From assembly GCA_913060695.1 (NCBI GenBank), contig CAJXUA010000019.1, positions 1-64,000 of the forward strand: a stretch of DNA of 64,000 nt, written 5' to 3'. The position numbers and the translations under genes are program-made. How positions within the stretch are numbered: position 1 is the first letter of the stretch; each line of letters opens with the position of its first letter. The notes beneath the pieces are model-generated. The model was not told the origin of the DNA and ran no database searches. It saw only the letters and a list, made by a program, of their open reading frames with translations. This DNA comes from an uncultured Gammaproteobacteria bacterium (lineage in GTDB: Bacteria; Pseudomonadota; Gammaproteobacteria; Pseudomonadales; Pseudohongiellaceae). Positions 1 through 8,118 of the stretch are shown piece by piece.

Positions 1-87
1 TAACCCACGTGCGTCGAGGCTGGGTAGGTCAATCCATCATGTCTACAGTCAGTGGGTTCTAGCTGGATAGGGGTAATGCTCTGCGTG

Positions 88-113
88 TAGGAGCCTGCCC
101 TGCAGGCGATTTG
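88..113. repeat. REP-like intergenic palindrome
   Basis: The GCCTGC/GCAGGC inverted repeat at 93-107, inside the context GTAGGAGCC...GGCGAT, resembles the short REP elements scattered between genes of Pseudomonas-type bacteria. It lies just downstream of ubiJ (leftward). The rest of 1-126 shows no gene; in particular the expected next gene, ubiB, does not begin here. Confidence 0.5.
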
Positions 114-126
114 TTCCCATTAACGA

Positions 127-753
127 CTAGGTTTCAGTGACCTTAGCCCCAAGTCGCTGGGTTCTTGCATTGATACGATCTAAACGCAGTTTGAGTTCAT
201 CGATGCGGGCACTAAAGTGCGCTACTTCGCTCTTGCTCGGCAGCAAACGGGCCTCTTCGTGTAGATACTCTTCCACATTATCGAGCACCGTCTCGCGGCT
301 TTGCTTGCCCCAGCGCTTGGCGCGGCTAACGAATTCCGAGAACTGATGGGTGGCGACATCGCCGAACACCGAGGCGAAATGGTCCTGCCAGTCGATCTCC
401 AGGCCTGCAATAACACGGTGCAGCCCTTGCACCAGATGCGTATCGCCACTTATGGCCACAGCGGGGGAGAACAGCGCATCGGTCTGTGAATCGCTGGCGA
501 GTAGGTTGGCGAAGGAGCTCGCGCTGGCGCTAATGCCGGCTTCAGGCTCTCCTTCGAAGACGCTACGCAGCGAGATGCATTGGTCTTCTACTACCAAGTA
601 GGCCACTAATTTAACGGGGGACGTGCACTCGACGCGCATCACTTTGCCTTGATAGGCCTGTAGCTGCAGCGCGCTGCCGGGATCTTGTTTGAGTACCGCA
701 TTGATGATGGCTTCGACTGGGGCGCAAAGGCTGGAAGTGAGCATCTCGTTCAT
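127..753 (-). CDS. ubiJ: UbiJ, ubiquinone biosynthesis accessory factor (SCP2 domain)
   Basis: A 208-residue protein. The N-terminal half has the SCP2-like lipid-binding pattern and the C-terminal half is a charged helical tail, as in UbiJ (YigP). UbiJ is an assembly/lipid-binding factor of the aerobic ubiquinone (Ubi) complex in the cytoplasm. The reading frame stays open upstream to 966, but that extension is antisense-like and overlaps ubiE. The ATG at 753, 14 bases past the ubiE stop, gives the normal family length. ubiE-ubiJ is a conserved operon. The usual third gene, ubiB, is not visible in the 126 bases that remain. Confidence 0.9.
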   Translation of the reverse strand: MNEMLTSSLCAPVEAIINAVLKQDPGSALQLQAYQGKVMRVECTSPVKLVAYLVVEDQCISLRSVFEGEPEAGISASASSFANLLASDSQTDALFSPAVAISGDTHLVQGLHRVIAGLEIDWQDHFASVFGDVATHQFSEFVSRAKRWGKQSRETVLDNVEEYLHEEARLLPSKSEVAHFSARIDELKLRLDRINARTQRLGAKVTET

Positions 754-767
754 CGCTGCGGGCCTGC

Positions 768-1553
768 TCAGTCTACCGTGAGAGGCTTGAAGCCTACGTG
801 AATGGCACAGACGCCGCCCATCACATCGTGGAAACGGCAATCGGCAAAGCCGGCGTTCTCCATCATCGACTTCAGGGTCTCTTGGTCGGGGTGCATGCGA
901 ATAGACTCGACAAGGTAGCGATAGCTGTCCGCATCTCCCGTCACAAGTTTGCCGACGATTGGCCATAGGGCGGAGTAACCGTCGTAGACCTTACTGACCA
1001 AGTCATTGCGGGGTTTGGAGAATTCTAATACGAGCGCGCGACCACCGGGCTTGAGCACGGAGAACATAGAGCGCAGTGCAGCATCTTTGTCTGTGACATT
1101 GCGCAGACCGTAGGCGATGCAGATGCAGTCGAAGGTGTCGGCGGGAAAGGGCAGTTGCTCTGCATTGAGCTGGGTGTACCTCACATTCTGCGAGATGCCT
1201 TTGTCGATCAGGCGATCGCGGCCAACGCGCAGCATGGAGGCGTTGATGTCGGCTAGCACCACCTCGCCCGTTGGCCCGACGAGGGACGAGAAGCGGATGG
1301 TGAAGTCGCCTGTGCCGCCGGCCAGGTCGAGTACTCGTTGCCCGGCGCGCACGCCGCTGAGCTCGATAGTGAAACGCTTGACGAGGCGATGAGTGCCTAG
1401 AGACATCAGGTCGTTCATCACGTCGTATTTGCTGGCGACGGAATGGAATACCTGGCCGACGCGCTGCGCCTTCTCTGCTACCGGCACGGTCTCGTAGCCG
1501 AAGTGAGTAGTTTGCTCGTCGCTCGACGAGTTGGGCTTATTATCCCCGGACAT
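768..1553 (-). CDS. ubiE: UbiE, demethylmenaquinone/demethoxyubiquinol C-methyltransferase
   Basis: A 261-residue class I SAM-dependent methyltransferase. The glycine-rich motif [10 protein letters not shown] sits near residue 75, and the family pattern [10 protein letters not shown] and ALVLEFSKP follows. UbiE C-methylates the quinone ring in ubiquinone (and, where made, menaquinone) synthesis. The N-terminal [17 protein letters not shown] is the typical UbiE start region and the length is normal. It is the first gene of the ubiE-ubiJ pair and follows a DUF971 gene by 33 bases, so the two may be co-transcribed. Confidence 0.96.
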   Translation of the reverse strand: MSGDNKPNSSSDEQTTHFGYETVPVAEKAQRVGQVFHSVASKYDVMNDLMSLGTHRLVKRFTIELSGVRAGQRVLDLAGGTGDFTIRFSSLVGPTGEVVLADINASMLRVGRDRLIDKGISQNVRYTQLNAEQLPFPADTFDCICIAYGLRNVTDKDAALRSMFSVLKPGGRALVLEFSKPRNDLVSKVYDGYSALWPIVGKLVTGDADSYRYLVESIRMHPDQETLKSMMENAGFADCRFHDVMGGVCAIHVGFKPLTVD

Positions 1554-1586
1554 AGACGGTTCCTGCTGGTCTGGCGCTGTGAAGGC

Positions 1587-2012
1587 TTAAGATTTAGATA
1601 GGGGGGCTATGTTAATCACTTGCACGGGGTCTGACAATGAAGCCTTTGCAGTTGGCGCATCGCGGCTGGCTCCCGCGCTGGCCAAGTCCTGCAGGTATTG
1701 GCTCCATCGGGCCTCCTGCTCACTTCCCAATTCGGCGAGATAATCCCAGCTGAAGATGCCCGAGTTGTGGCCGTCATCGAAGCTGATCTTGATGGCGTAA
1801 TGGCCAACAGCCTCTACGGAGTCGATGCCGACCGAACGCTTGCCCGTCTGCAACACCGCCTGGCCCTTGCCGTGCCCACGCACCTCGGCGGAGGGGGAGC
1901 ACACGCGTAGGAACTCGGCGGGCAGTTGCCACTGCCTGCCGTCGGCATAGTGCAGCTCTAAGCATTTGGACTTGCGATGCAGAGCAACGGCAGTGGGCGT
2001 ATTAGTCGTCAT
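1587..2012 (-). CDS. DUF971 family protein (gamma-butyrobetaine hydroxylase-like N-terminal domain)
   Basis: A 141-residue protein. The first ~95 residues match the DUF971 pattern: the LHYADG start, LPAEFLRVCSPSAEVRGHG, then HYAIKISFDDGHNSGIFSWDYL. This domain is found alone next to hslU/hslV and ubiE in many gammaproteobacteria, as here. It is related to the N-terminal domain of carnitine-pathway hydroxylases and is sometimes linked to Fe-S handling, but the function of the single-domain form is not established. The last ~40 residues look disordered. It follows hslU by 15 bases and probably shares its transcript. Confidence 0.9.
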   Translation of the reverse strand: MTTNTPTAVALHRKSKCLELHYADGRQWQLPAEFLRVCSPSAEVRGHGKGQAVLQTGKRSVGIDSVEAVGHYAIKISFDDGHNSGIFSWDYLAELGSEQEARWSQYLQDLASAGASRDAPTAKASLSDPVQVINIAPLSKS

Positions 2013-2027
2013 TTACATAAGGCCTTC

Positions 2028-3368
2028 TTAGAGTATGAATCGGCTGAGGTCTTCGTCCAGTGCCAAGTCGCTGAGTTGCTTCTCAACATAGGCGGCATCG
2101 ATCTGCAGATCTTGCCCCTCGCCAACGCCGAAGTCAGAGGCCGAATAAGACACCTCCTCTAGCAGGCGCTCCATCACCGTGTGTAACCGGCGCGCGCCGA
2201 TATTCTCGGTGCGTTCGTTCACCTGAAAGGCGATCTCCGCGATCTTGGCGATGCCGTCTTGCGTAAACGTCACGTGCAGATTCTCGGTACCTAACAGCGC
2301 TTGATACTGCTCCGTTAGCGAGCAGCTTGGCTCGGAGAGTATGCGCTCGAAATCCTTGGCGCTAAGCGCGTCGAGCTCGACACGAATCGGCAGGCGACCC
2401 TGCAGCTCGGGTATCAAGTCCGAAGGCTTGGAGAGATGGAACGCGCCCGAGGCAATGAAAAGAATATGGTCAGTCTTGATGCTGCCATACTTAGTCTTGA
2501 TCGTAGAGCCTTCGATTAAGGGGAGCAGGTCTCGCTGCACGCCTTCGCGAGACACGCCGCTGCTGCCGCTGTCATTGCGCACGGTAACCTTGTCGATCTC
2601 GTCGAGGAAGACTATTCCAGTCTGTTCTGTCACCGCGATGGCGCGGGTGCGAATCTCGTCCTCGTTTACCAGCTTCGCCGCCTCTTCTTCGCGCAGCAGT
2701 TTGAATGCCTGCTTAACGGGAAGGCGTCGGGTCTTCTTCTTTCCTGTGTTCATGTTCGAGAACATGCTCTTGAGCTGGCTGGTCATCTCTTCTAGGCCAG
2801 GCGGCGCCATGATCTCTACGCCGGCAGGGTTGTCGGAGAGGCTTACTTCGATCTCTTTATCGTCTAGGTCGCCCTCGCGCAGTTTCTTGCGGAAGATCTG
2901 GCGCGTGCTGTTGTCGGTCTTCTTTTCGAGCTCTTCGCCTTCCATGCCGCGAGCGGGCGGCAGAAGTGCGTCGAGGATACGATCTTCCGCGGCATTCTCG
3001 GCAACGTGTTCGAACTTGCGAATCTGCTCGTCGCGCAGCATCTTCACTGCCACGTCCACGAGGTCCCGAATGATGGAGTCCACGTCGCGGCCTACGTAGC
3101 CGACCTCTGTAAACTTGGTAGCCTCGACCTTGATGAAAGGCGCGTTGGCGAGTTTGGCTAGGCGTCTGGCGATCTCGGTCTTGCCCACGCCAGTAGGTCC
3201 GATCATGAGGATATTCTTAGGGGTAATTTCCTGGCGAATGTCTTCGGGTAATTGCATACGGCGCCAGCGGTTGCGTAGGGCAATCGCGACAGCGCGCTTC
3301 GCTGCGCTCTGACCGACGATGAAGCGGTCTAGTTCAGAGGCGATCTCTCGTGGTGTCATACTGCTCAT
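2028..3368 (-). CDS. hslU: HslU, ATPase/unfoldase subunit of the HslVU protease
   Basis: A 446-residue AAA+ protein of normal family length. Walker A GPTGVGKT is at 57-64 and Walker [12 protein letters not shown] near residue 250. The I-domain lies between them, and the C-terminus LSRFIL is the tail that docks into HslV. HslU unfolds proteins with ATP and feeds them into the HslV chamber in the cytoplasm. It follows hslV by 87 bases in the usual hslV-hslU order and should be under the same heat-shock promoter. Confidence 0.97.
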   Translation of the reverse strand: MSSMTPREIASELDRFIVGQSAAKRAVAIALRNRWRRMQLPEDIRQEITPKNILMIGPTGVGKTEIARRLAKLANAPFIKVEATKFTEVGYVGRDVDSIIRDLVDVAVKMLRDEQIRKFEHVAENAAEDRILDALLPPARGMEGEELEKKTDNSTRQIFRKKLREGDLDDKEIEVSLSDNPAGVEIMAPPGLEEMTSQLKSMFSNMNTGKKKTRRLPVKQAFKLLREEEAAKLVNEDEIRTRAIAVTEQTGIVFLDEIDKVTVRNDSGSSGVSREGVQRDLLPLIEGSTIKTKYGSIKTDHILFIASGAFHLSKPSDLIPELQGRLPIRVELDALSAKDFERILSEPSCSLTEQYQALLGTENLHVTFTQDGIAKIAEIAFQVNERTENIGARRLHTVMERLLEEVSYSASDFGVGEGQDLQIDAAYVEKQLSDLALDEDLSRFIL

Positions 3369-3455
3369 GTTTGCTTACCTTGTGGCGGCGACTGGTTTTG
3401 CAAGCTAGCGGCCGCGCGGAAAAATTGGGTTGTGCTTTTTTCAATAAAGAGTGTT

Positions 3456-3995
3456 CTAAAACTCTAGCTCTTCGATAGTGTGGTTCTGATTGGTGTATAC
3501 GCAGATGTCTGCGGCGATGCCGAGGGAATGCTGCACGATGGTCTTGGCATCCAGTTCCGTGTGGCGATACAGTGCGCGGGCCGCGGAAAGGGCGAAGGAA
3601 CCACCGGAGCCGATCGCCATTAGCGAGTCTTCTGGCTCAATCACATCGCCATTACCGGTGATGATCAGTGAAGCCTCTTTGTCTGCCACGATCAGCAGTG
3701 CCTCGAGTCGGCGCAGCATTCTGTCGGTGCGCCATAGCTTCGCTAGTTCGACGGCGGAGCGCACGAGTTTGCCGTGGTGCTTCTCTAGTTGCTCCTCGAA
3801 GCGCTCGAAGAGCGTGAAGGCATCGGCGGTGCCGCCAGCGAAACCTGCGATAACTTGATCCTTGTATAGGCGTCGGACTTTGCGGGCATTGCCCTTCATG
3901 ACGGTATTACCCTGTGAGACTTGTCCGTCGCCGCCAATGACTACCTTGTTGCCACGCCTAACGGAGACGATGGTCGTGCCGCGATATTGTTCCAA
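3456..3995 (-). CDS. hslV: HslV, threonine peptidase subunit of the HslVU protease
   Basis: A 179-residue bacterial proteasome-like peptidase. The catalytic threonine is Thr7, start of the conserved TTIVSVRRG block, so the first six residues (MEQYRG) would be a short propeptide removed on maturation. Many HslV proteins lose only Met, but this longer form is known in some gammaproteobacteria. [20 protein letters not shown] is the family signature. An AGGAG ribosome site precedes the start. It is the first gene of the hslVU operon, behind a sigma32-like promoter and a hairpin leader. Confidence 0.97.
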   Translation of the reverse strand: MEQYRGTTIVSVRRGNKVVIGGDGQVSQGNTVMKGNARKVRRLYKDQVIAGFAGGTADAFTLFERFEEQLEKHHGKLVRSAVELAKLWRTDRMLRRLEALLIVADKEASLIITGNGDVIEPEDSLMAIGSGGSFALSAARALYRHTELDAKTIVQHSLGIAADICVYTNQNHTIEELEF

Positions 3996-4009
3996 ACTAC
4001 TACTCCTGC

Positions 4010-4030
4010 GACACGGCGCTTGGTCGTGTC
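4010..4030 (-). promoter_or_regulatory. hslVU 5'-UTR stem-loop
   Basis: GACACG and CGTGTC form a perfect 6-bp inverted repeat around a 9-base loop, between the predicted transcription start (~4070) and the hslV ribosome site. In Escherichia coli a stem-loop in the hslVU leader stabilises the message; an equivalent role here is inference. Confidence 0.5.
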
Positions 4031-4077
4031 TTTAATATTTGTGGGCGGTGCTTATCGAAAACATGATGAGCCAATGG

Positions 4078-4106
4078 ATATGGGGAAAGTAGCGTGCTAA
4101 TTCAAG
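4078..4106 (-). promoter_or_regulatory. sigma32 (heat-shock) promoter of hslVU
   Basis: On the minus strand, CTTGAA (4106-4101) is followed after 15 bases by CCCCATAT (4085-4078). This matches the RpoH consensus (CTTGAA, 13-15 bases, CCCCATnT) at every consensus base. The predicted start is about 75 bases before hslV. The site overlaps the space after the SPOR-protein stop codon, so hslVU is an independently heat-inducible unit. Confidence 0.8.
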
Positions 4107-4129
4107 GTTAGCGAGGGCAGAAGCGGGAA

Positions 4130-4804
4130 TTATTGGCTCAGCCCGATACGAATGCTGTCAATGCCATTGCTGCGCAGGACGCGTTCCGCCTGATTGATCT
4201 GCTCGCGGCTGGTGTAAGGGCCAGCCTGCACGAGGAATAGCGTCTTGCCGAGCAGGGCTTCTTTTCTGACCCGTGCGGTAAGGCCAAGCGCGATAAGGCG
4301 CTCGCTCTGGGCAGCCGCGGATGTCTCTTGTTGAAATGCGCCCGCCTGAATCATGAAGCTAGGCTCGCCAGCTCGCGCGCTTTCTTGGCTGACAGGTGCC
4401 GTGCTTGCTACGACGGTGTTGGTGGCTGCCGGTACTGGCGCCGCTGCGGTGCTAGCGGTGGCCTGACGAGGCGAGGGCATATTGTCGACGATGACCTCGT
4501 AATTAGGCAGCTCCTTGTAGAACTCCAGTTGTAGTCTTGCGGCGGCCTGTTCTAGCTCCTCGTTGCGGCGCACCTGTGCGGCCGCGATCTCAGCCGCATT
4601 ATCCTCGACTGCCTGTGCGGTCATATTGCCAACCGGGGGTAGAACTCCAGAGAGGTAGATGAGGAAAGAGGCGAAGAAGCCCAATACCAAACCGGTGACT
4701 AGGCCAGTCATCAGCATGCCCTTGCTGGGCTGTGGAGGGGGTGGTGGCGGCGGTGTTTGCTGCGCACTTCTTCGGTCTCTAATTTTCGCGAAATCGTGGG
4801 CCAT
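4130..4804 (-). CDS. SPOR-domain membrane protein, FtsN-like
   Basis: A 224-residue bitopic membrane protein. It has a short basic, proline-rich cytoplasmic N-terminus, one transmembrane segment at about 31-52 (MTGLVTGLVLGFFASFLIYL), an Ala/Glu helical stretch and an Ala/Thr/Pro linker. The C-terminal SPOR domain (about 146-224) would bind denuded septal peptidoglycan. Position between priA and hslV is where ftsN sits in Pseudomonas-type genomes. The order and domain plan support a divisome role, but the essential FtsN helix region is too variable to confirm. Confidence 0.8.
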   Translation of the reverse strand: MAHDFAKIRDRRSAQQTPPPPPPPQPSKGMLMTGLVTGLVLGFFASFLIYLSGVLPPVGNMTAQAVEDNAAEIAAAQVRRNEELEQAAARLQLEFYKELPNYEVIVDNMPSPRQATASTAAAPVPAATNTVVASTAPVSQESARAGEPSFMIQAGAFQQETSAAAQSERLIALGLTARVRKEALLGKTLFLVQAGPYTSREQINQAERVLRSNGIDSIRIGLSQ

Positions 4805-4910
4805 GCTATCTCTTTTGTTATGTGTTCATGCGGGCGTGGAACTAGGGGGGCATTATCCTCAAAAAAAGGCGTGCCAACCACTGTTATCGCGCTAGCTTCA
4901 TATGCACAAA

Positions 4911-7175
4911 TTAGATCATGTCCTGCGGGTCCACATCGAGGGACCAGCGCACACTACGGGACTCTTTCATGCTCTCTATTTCTGGGCATAAAGCGGAGAG
5001 TAGATTCTGCAGGGTTCGGCGCTGGGGGCATTGCAGCAGCAGCTGGGCTCGAAACTTGCCATTGCGCCGCTCCATGGGCGCGGGGAGTGGGCCAAGTAGT
5101 GCGACATCCTGATTGCCCTGGGCGGCGAGAATACCCGCCGCGCGCTCGCGCACTATGCCCAGGAATGTCTCGGGGGCGCGCATGTCGATGGCTTCGGCGC
5201 GAAATAGGGTCAGATAACTAAAGGGGGGCATGTAGGCATTCCTGCGCTCCACGAGCAAAGCTCTGGCGAAATGGCCGTAATCCTCGCTTACCAAGGTGCG
5301 CAGGGTCTCGTGGGTAGCATGACGAGTCTGAATCAACACTTCGCCAGCTAGACCGGCGCGGCCTGAGCGACCTGCCACCTGCATCAACAGCTGGGCGGTA
5401 TGTTCTTGGCCCCGGAAGTCCGCGCTGAACAGGCCGGCGTCCGCATCCAGCACCGCGACGAGAGTGACGCAGGGGAAGTGATGTCCCTTGGCCAGCATCT
5501 GCGTGCCGATGAGGATGCAGGGTTTGCCCTGGTGCACCTCGTTTAGCAGCGCGTCTAGTTCATTCTTGCGCCGGGTCGTGTCACGGTCTACGCGCAGTAC
5601 TCGCGTGTCGGGGAACTGGCTCTGGAGGAATGCCTCGCTGCGCTCTGTGCCTAGGCCTAGAGCCTGCAGGTTCTTTGACTTGCAATTGGGGCAGGCGTAG
5701 TCGACCGGTCGCCGCGTATCGCAGTGGTGGCAGCGCAAGTGGGGCTGCTTCTTATGCAGTGTCATGCGTGCGTCGCAGCGCGTACACTCCGCTACCCAGC
5801 CGCAGTCCGCACATTGCAGGGTAGGTGCGAAGCCGCGTCGATTGATGAATACCAAAACTTGATTGCCGCGCTGCAGATGGCTGCTCATCTGCTCGAGCAA
5901 GGGCGCGGAGAAGCCCTCGTTCAATTGCTCGTGGGTGGTGTCGAGTAATTTCAGGGTGGGCGAGGCTGCATCGCCCGCGCGCTCCTTGAGAGTCAGGTGG
6001 GTATAGCGTCCGCTCAAAGCATTGTGCAAAGACTCTAGGCTGGGCGTCGCCGAGCCCAGCACGATACTGACTTTCTCTTGTCTGGCGCGCACGATTGCTA
6101 GATCCCGCGCAGAATAGCGGAAGCCTTCCTGCTGCTTGAAGGAGCTATCGTGCTCTTCGTCGATGATAATCACCCCGGGCTGAGCCATCGGAGTGAATAG
6201 GGCCGAGCGTGTGCCGATGATGATTTTGGCGACGCCGTCGCGTGCTTCCAGCCACGCGTTTAAACGCTCAGAATCCGTGAGGCCTGAATGCAGTACGGCG
6301 ATCTGGCAGGCGAAACGCTGGCGAAAGCGCGCAATAGTTTGTGGCGTGAGGCTGATCTCCGGCACTAGCACGAGGGCCTGGCGAGACTGCTCTAGCACTC
6401 TGGCGATTATCTGTAGATACACCTCGGTCTTGCCGCTACCGGTGACGCCATCCAGAAGATGACATTGGAAGCTGCCTAAGCCCTTGCCGATTTGCTCGAC
6501 CGCATGAGTTTGCTCACTGTTCAGAGCGAGTGCCTGCGCGTTGGAGTGCTGCGCATCGAAGGCGCGGGGGCTAGAGGCGGCACGCTCCTCCATGACGATA
6601 AAACCATTCGCCTGCAGGGCGATCAGGGCGCTGGCTGAGATACCCATCTCGCTCACCGCGGACTTGTCCAAGGCCTCATGCTCCTTCAAGAACTCGACGA
6701 TCTCGCGCTGTCGCGGGGCGCGGCGCAGGTCCTGTTCCGTAAGCTCCTGTCCCGCCTCGCTGAGCTGCCACACCTTCTTGCCGGGGCGTTCTGCCGGGCG
6801 GCCTTGTCGCAGCAGTGCTGGCAACATGCTGTGGAACACGTCCCCCGGGGGGTGCTGATAATATTGGGCCGCCCACAGGTAGAGATTGGTCAGGCTCTGG
6901 GGCAGCAGGGCTTGATTGTCTAGCACCTCTAGCGCTGGGCGTAGACGGGCAGGGGGCACCTCGGTATGGGTTTCCAGCGATACCAAGACCGCCACGAGTG
7001 CGCGTGAGCCAAAGGGGACTCGTACGCGCATTCCCGGAGTGAGGGCTGCGATCTGCTCGACATCTAGGTCCACGGGCGCTAAGTAATCGAACAGTCGGCG
7101 CAGGGGCGAGGGGACGGCGAGCCTTAGTATCACCTTAGGTGCGGGGAGAAGGCTGGCGTCTTTTGGCGTTGGCAT
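4911..7175 (-). CDS. priA: PriA, primosomal replication-restart helicase
   Basis: A 754-residue protein with all PriA parts in order. The N-terminal 3'-DNA-binding domain is followed by superfamily 2 helicase motif I (DGVTGSGKTEVYL) and the DEEH box (IIIDEEHDSSFKQQE). A zinc-binding insert has four CxxC pairs (CADC, CTRC, CHHC, CPNC), and the C-terminal helicase lobe ends with the VAGRSGRAG motif. PriA recognises abandoned replication forks and reloads the replisome. argS, which often separates priA from the SPOR gene in relatives, is absent here. Confidence 0.97.
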   Translation of the reverse strand: MPTPKDASLLPAPKVILRLAVPSPLRRLFDYLAPVDLDVEQIAALTPGMRVRVPFGSRALVAVLVSLETHTEVPPARLRPALEVLDNQALLPQSLTNLYLWAAQYYQHPPGDVFHSMLPALLRQGRPAERPGKKVWQLSEAGQELTEQDLRRAPRQREIVEFLKEHEALDKSAVSEMGISASALIALQANGFIVMEERAASSPRAFDAQHSNAQALALNSEQTHAVEQIGKGLGSFQCHLLDGVTGSGKTEVYLQIIARVLEQSRQALVLVPEISLTPQTIARFRQRFACQIAVLHSGLTDSERLNAWLEARDGVAKIIIGTRSALFTPMAQPGVIIIDEEHDSSFKQQEGFRYSARDLAIVRARQEKVSIVLGSATPSLESLHNALSGRYTHLTLKERAGDAASPTLKLLDTTHEQLNEGFSAPLLEQMSSHLQRGNQVLVFINRRGFAPTLQCADCGWVAECTRCDARMTLHKKQPHLRCHHCDTRRPVDYACPNCKSKNLQALGLGTERSEAFLQSQFPDTRVLRVDRDTTRRKNELDALLNEVHQGKPCILIGTQMLAKGHHFPCVTLVAVLDADAGLFSADFRGQEHTAQLLMQVAGRSGRAGLAGEVLIQTRHATHETLRTLVSEDYGHFARALLVERRNAYMPPFSYLTLFRAEAIDMRAPETFLGIVRERAAGILAAQGNQDVALLGPLPAPMERRNGKFRAQLLLQCPQRRTLQNLLSALCPEIESMKESRSVRWSLDVDPQDMI

Positions 7176-7353
7176 AAGGGTGGAGGGTCAGAGTGTTAAT
7201 ACACCCGCTCGGGCTGAATTGGGAATTCATGGTAATGGCATCCCCCTGTACTCGCAACAAGTCCACAATGGCACTGCCGCTCTGTGTCAGTACCGAGGAA
7301 TGGTTTATACTCGCTGACACACAAGCATACAGCATGACCATGGAGTACCAACG

Positions 7354-7659
7354 ATGGCTAAGCAACTCGTTCCCGAGGAGCTTCTAAAGGTTCGAGCGCA
7401 GATAGATCGCATTGATCATGGTCTGGTGTTGTTGCTCGCCAATCGTTTTGCACTGACACAAAGGGTTGGCGAGCTGAAGGCCGAGTTTGGGCTAGAGGCA
7501 TTGGATCCGGAGCGTGAGAGTCGCAAAATCGCCGATATTCGCGCGGCATGCGATGCTAACGGTGTGAACCCAGACTTAGTGGCGGAGATTCTCGAGCGCG
7601 TGATGCGCGAGGTCGTTAAGAACCATAAAGTCATTAAGGCGAGCCAAGCTGGCGCTTGA
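7354..7659 (+). CDS. Chorismate mutase, AroQ type
   Basis: A 101-residue all-helical AroQ-class protein. The family pattern is present: RAQIDRIDHGLVLLLANRF..VGELKAE in helix 1 and DPERESRKIADIR in the loop and helix 2. It would convert chorismate to prephenate for Phe/Tyr synthesis. No second domain (dehydratase or dehydrogenase) is attached and there is no signal peptide, so it is a cytoplasmic monofunctional enzyme. It diverges from priA and precedes rpmE by 173 bases. Confidence 0.82.
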   Translation: MAKQLVPEELLKVRAQIDRIDHGLVLLLANRFALTQRVGELKAEFGLEALDPERESRKIADIRAACDANGVNPDLVAEILERVMREVVKNHKVIKASQAGA

Positions 7660-7832
7660 AAACCCCCGTAATTGGCCCCAAATAATCTGTGTAAACTAAA
7701 TATCTGCATGCCGCGCTTGCGAATCTAGCCTTGTTTGGTAGAATGCTGGCCCGTTTCGCTGGCGGTGCAGGTCTTTCCTAATGCAGACCCGATGCAGCGA
7801 TCCCAGTGAAAACTTATTGATGAGGCAGAGTC

Positions 7833-8045
7833 ATGAAACCCGATATTCACCCAAATTACGTAGAAATGACGGCAACTTGTAGTTGCGGCAACGTGCTCAA
7901 AACACGCTCTACGCTGGGCAAAGACATTCTTCTGGACGTTTGTTCAGATTGCCACCCGTTCTATACTGGTAAGCAGAAGATTCTAGACGCGGGCGGTCGA
8001 GTAGATCGATTCAAGAAGCGTTTCGCGAACCGTACAGTTAAGTAA
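7833..8045 (+). CDS. rpmE: Ribosomal protein bL31, zinc-binding form
   Basis: A 70-residue protein with the four zinc-ligand cysteines of the C+ form: Cys16 and Cys18 (CSC), Cys37 and Cys40 (CSDC). It carries the family end [20 protein letters not shown]. It is part of the 50S-30S bridge and acts as a zinc reserve. A strong Rho-independent terminator follows 20 bases after the stop, so it is a single-gene or last-gene unit. Confidence 0.97.
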   Translation: MKPDIHPNYVEMTATCSCGNVLKTRSTLGKDILLDVCSDCHPFYTGKQKILDAGGRVDRFKKRFANRTVK

Positions 8046-8064
8046 GCGGCTCCAAAGATTCTCT

Positions 8065-8098
8065 AAAAAGGCGTTAGGGTTCTCCCTAACGCCTTTTT
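8065..8098 (+). terminator. Rho-independent terminator after rpmE
   Basis: A perfect 15-bp stem (AAAAAGGCGTTAGGG with its complement) around a TTCT loop, with a T-run on the right arm and an A-run on the left, so it can act on both strands. It separates rpmE from the convergent mrcA gene, which ends at 8119. Confidence 0.93.
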
Positions 8099-8118
8099 GT
8101 CATGCCTGAGATTTAGTG

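Noticed and set aside
754-966. N-terminal extension of the ubiJ frame by 71 codons
   Set aside because: It overlaps ubiE on the same strand in another frame, has Arg/Cys-rich noise composition and exceeds the family length; the ATG at 753 fits.
2341-3099. 252-codon plus-strand frame inside hslU
   Set aside because: Ser/Arg-rich shadow of the hslU coding strand with no ribosome site.
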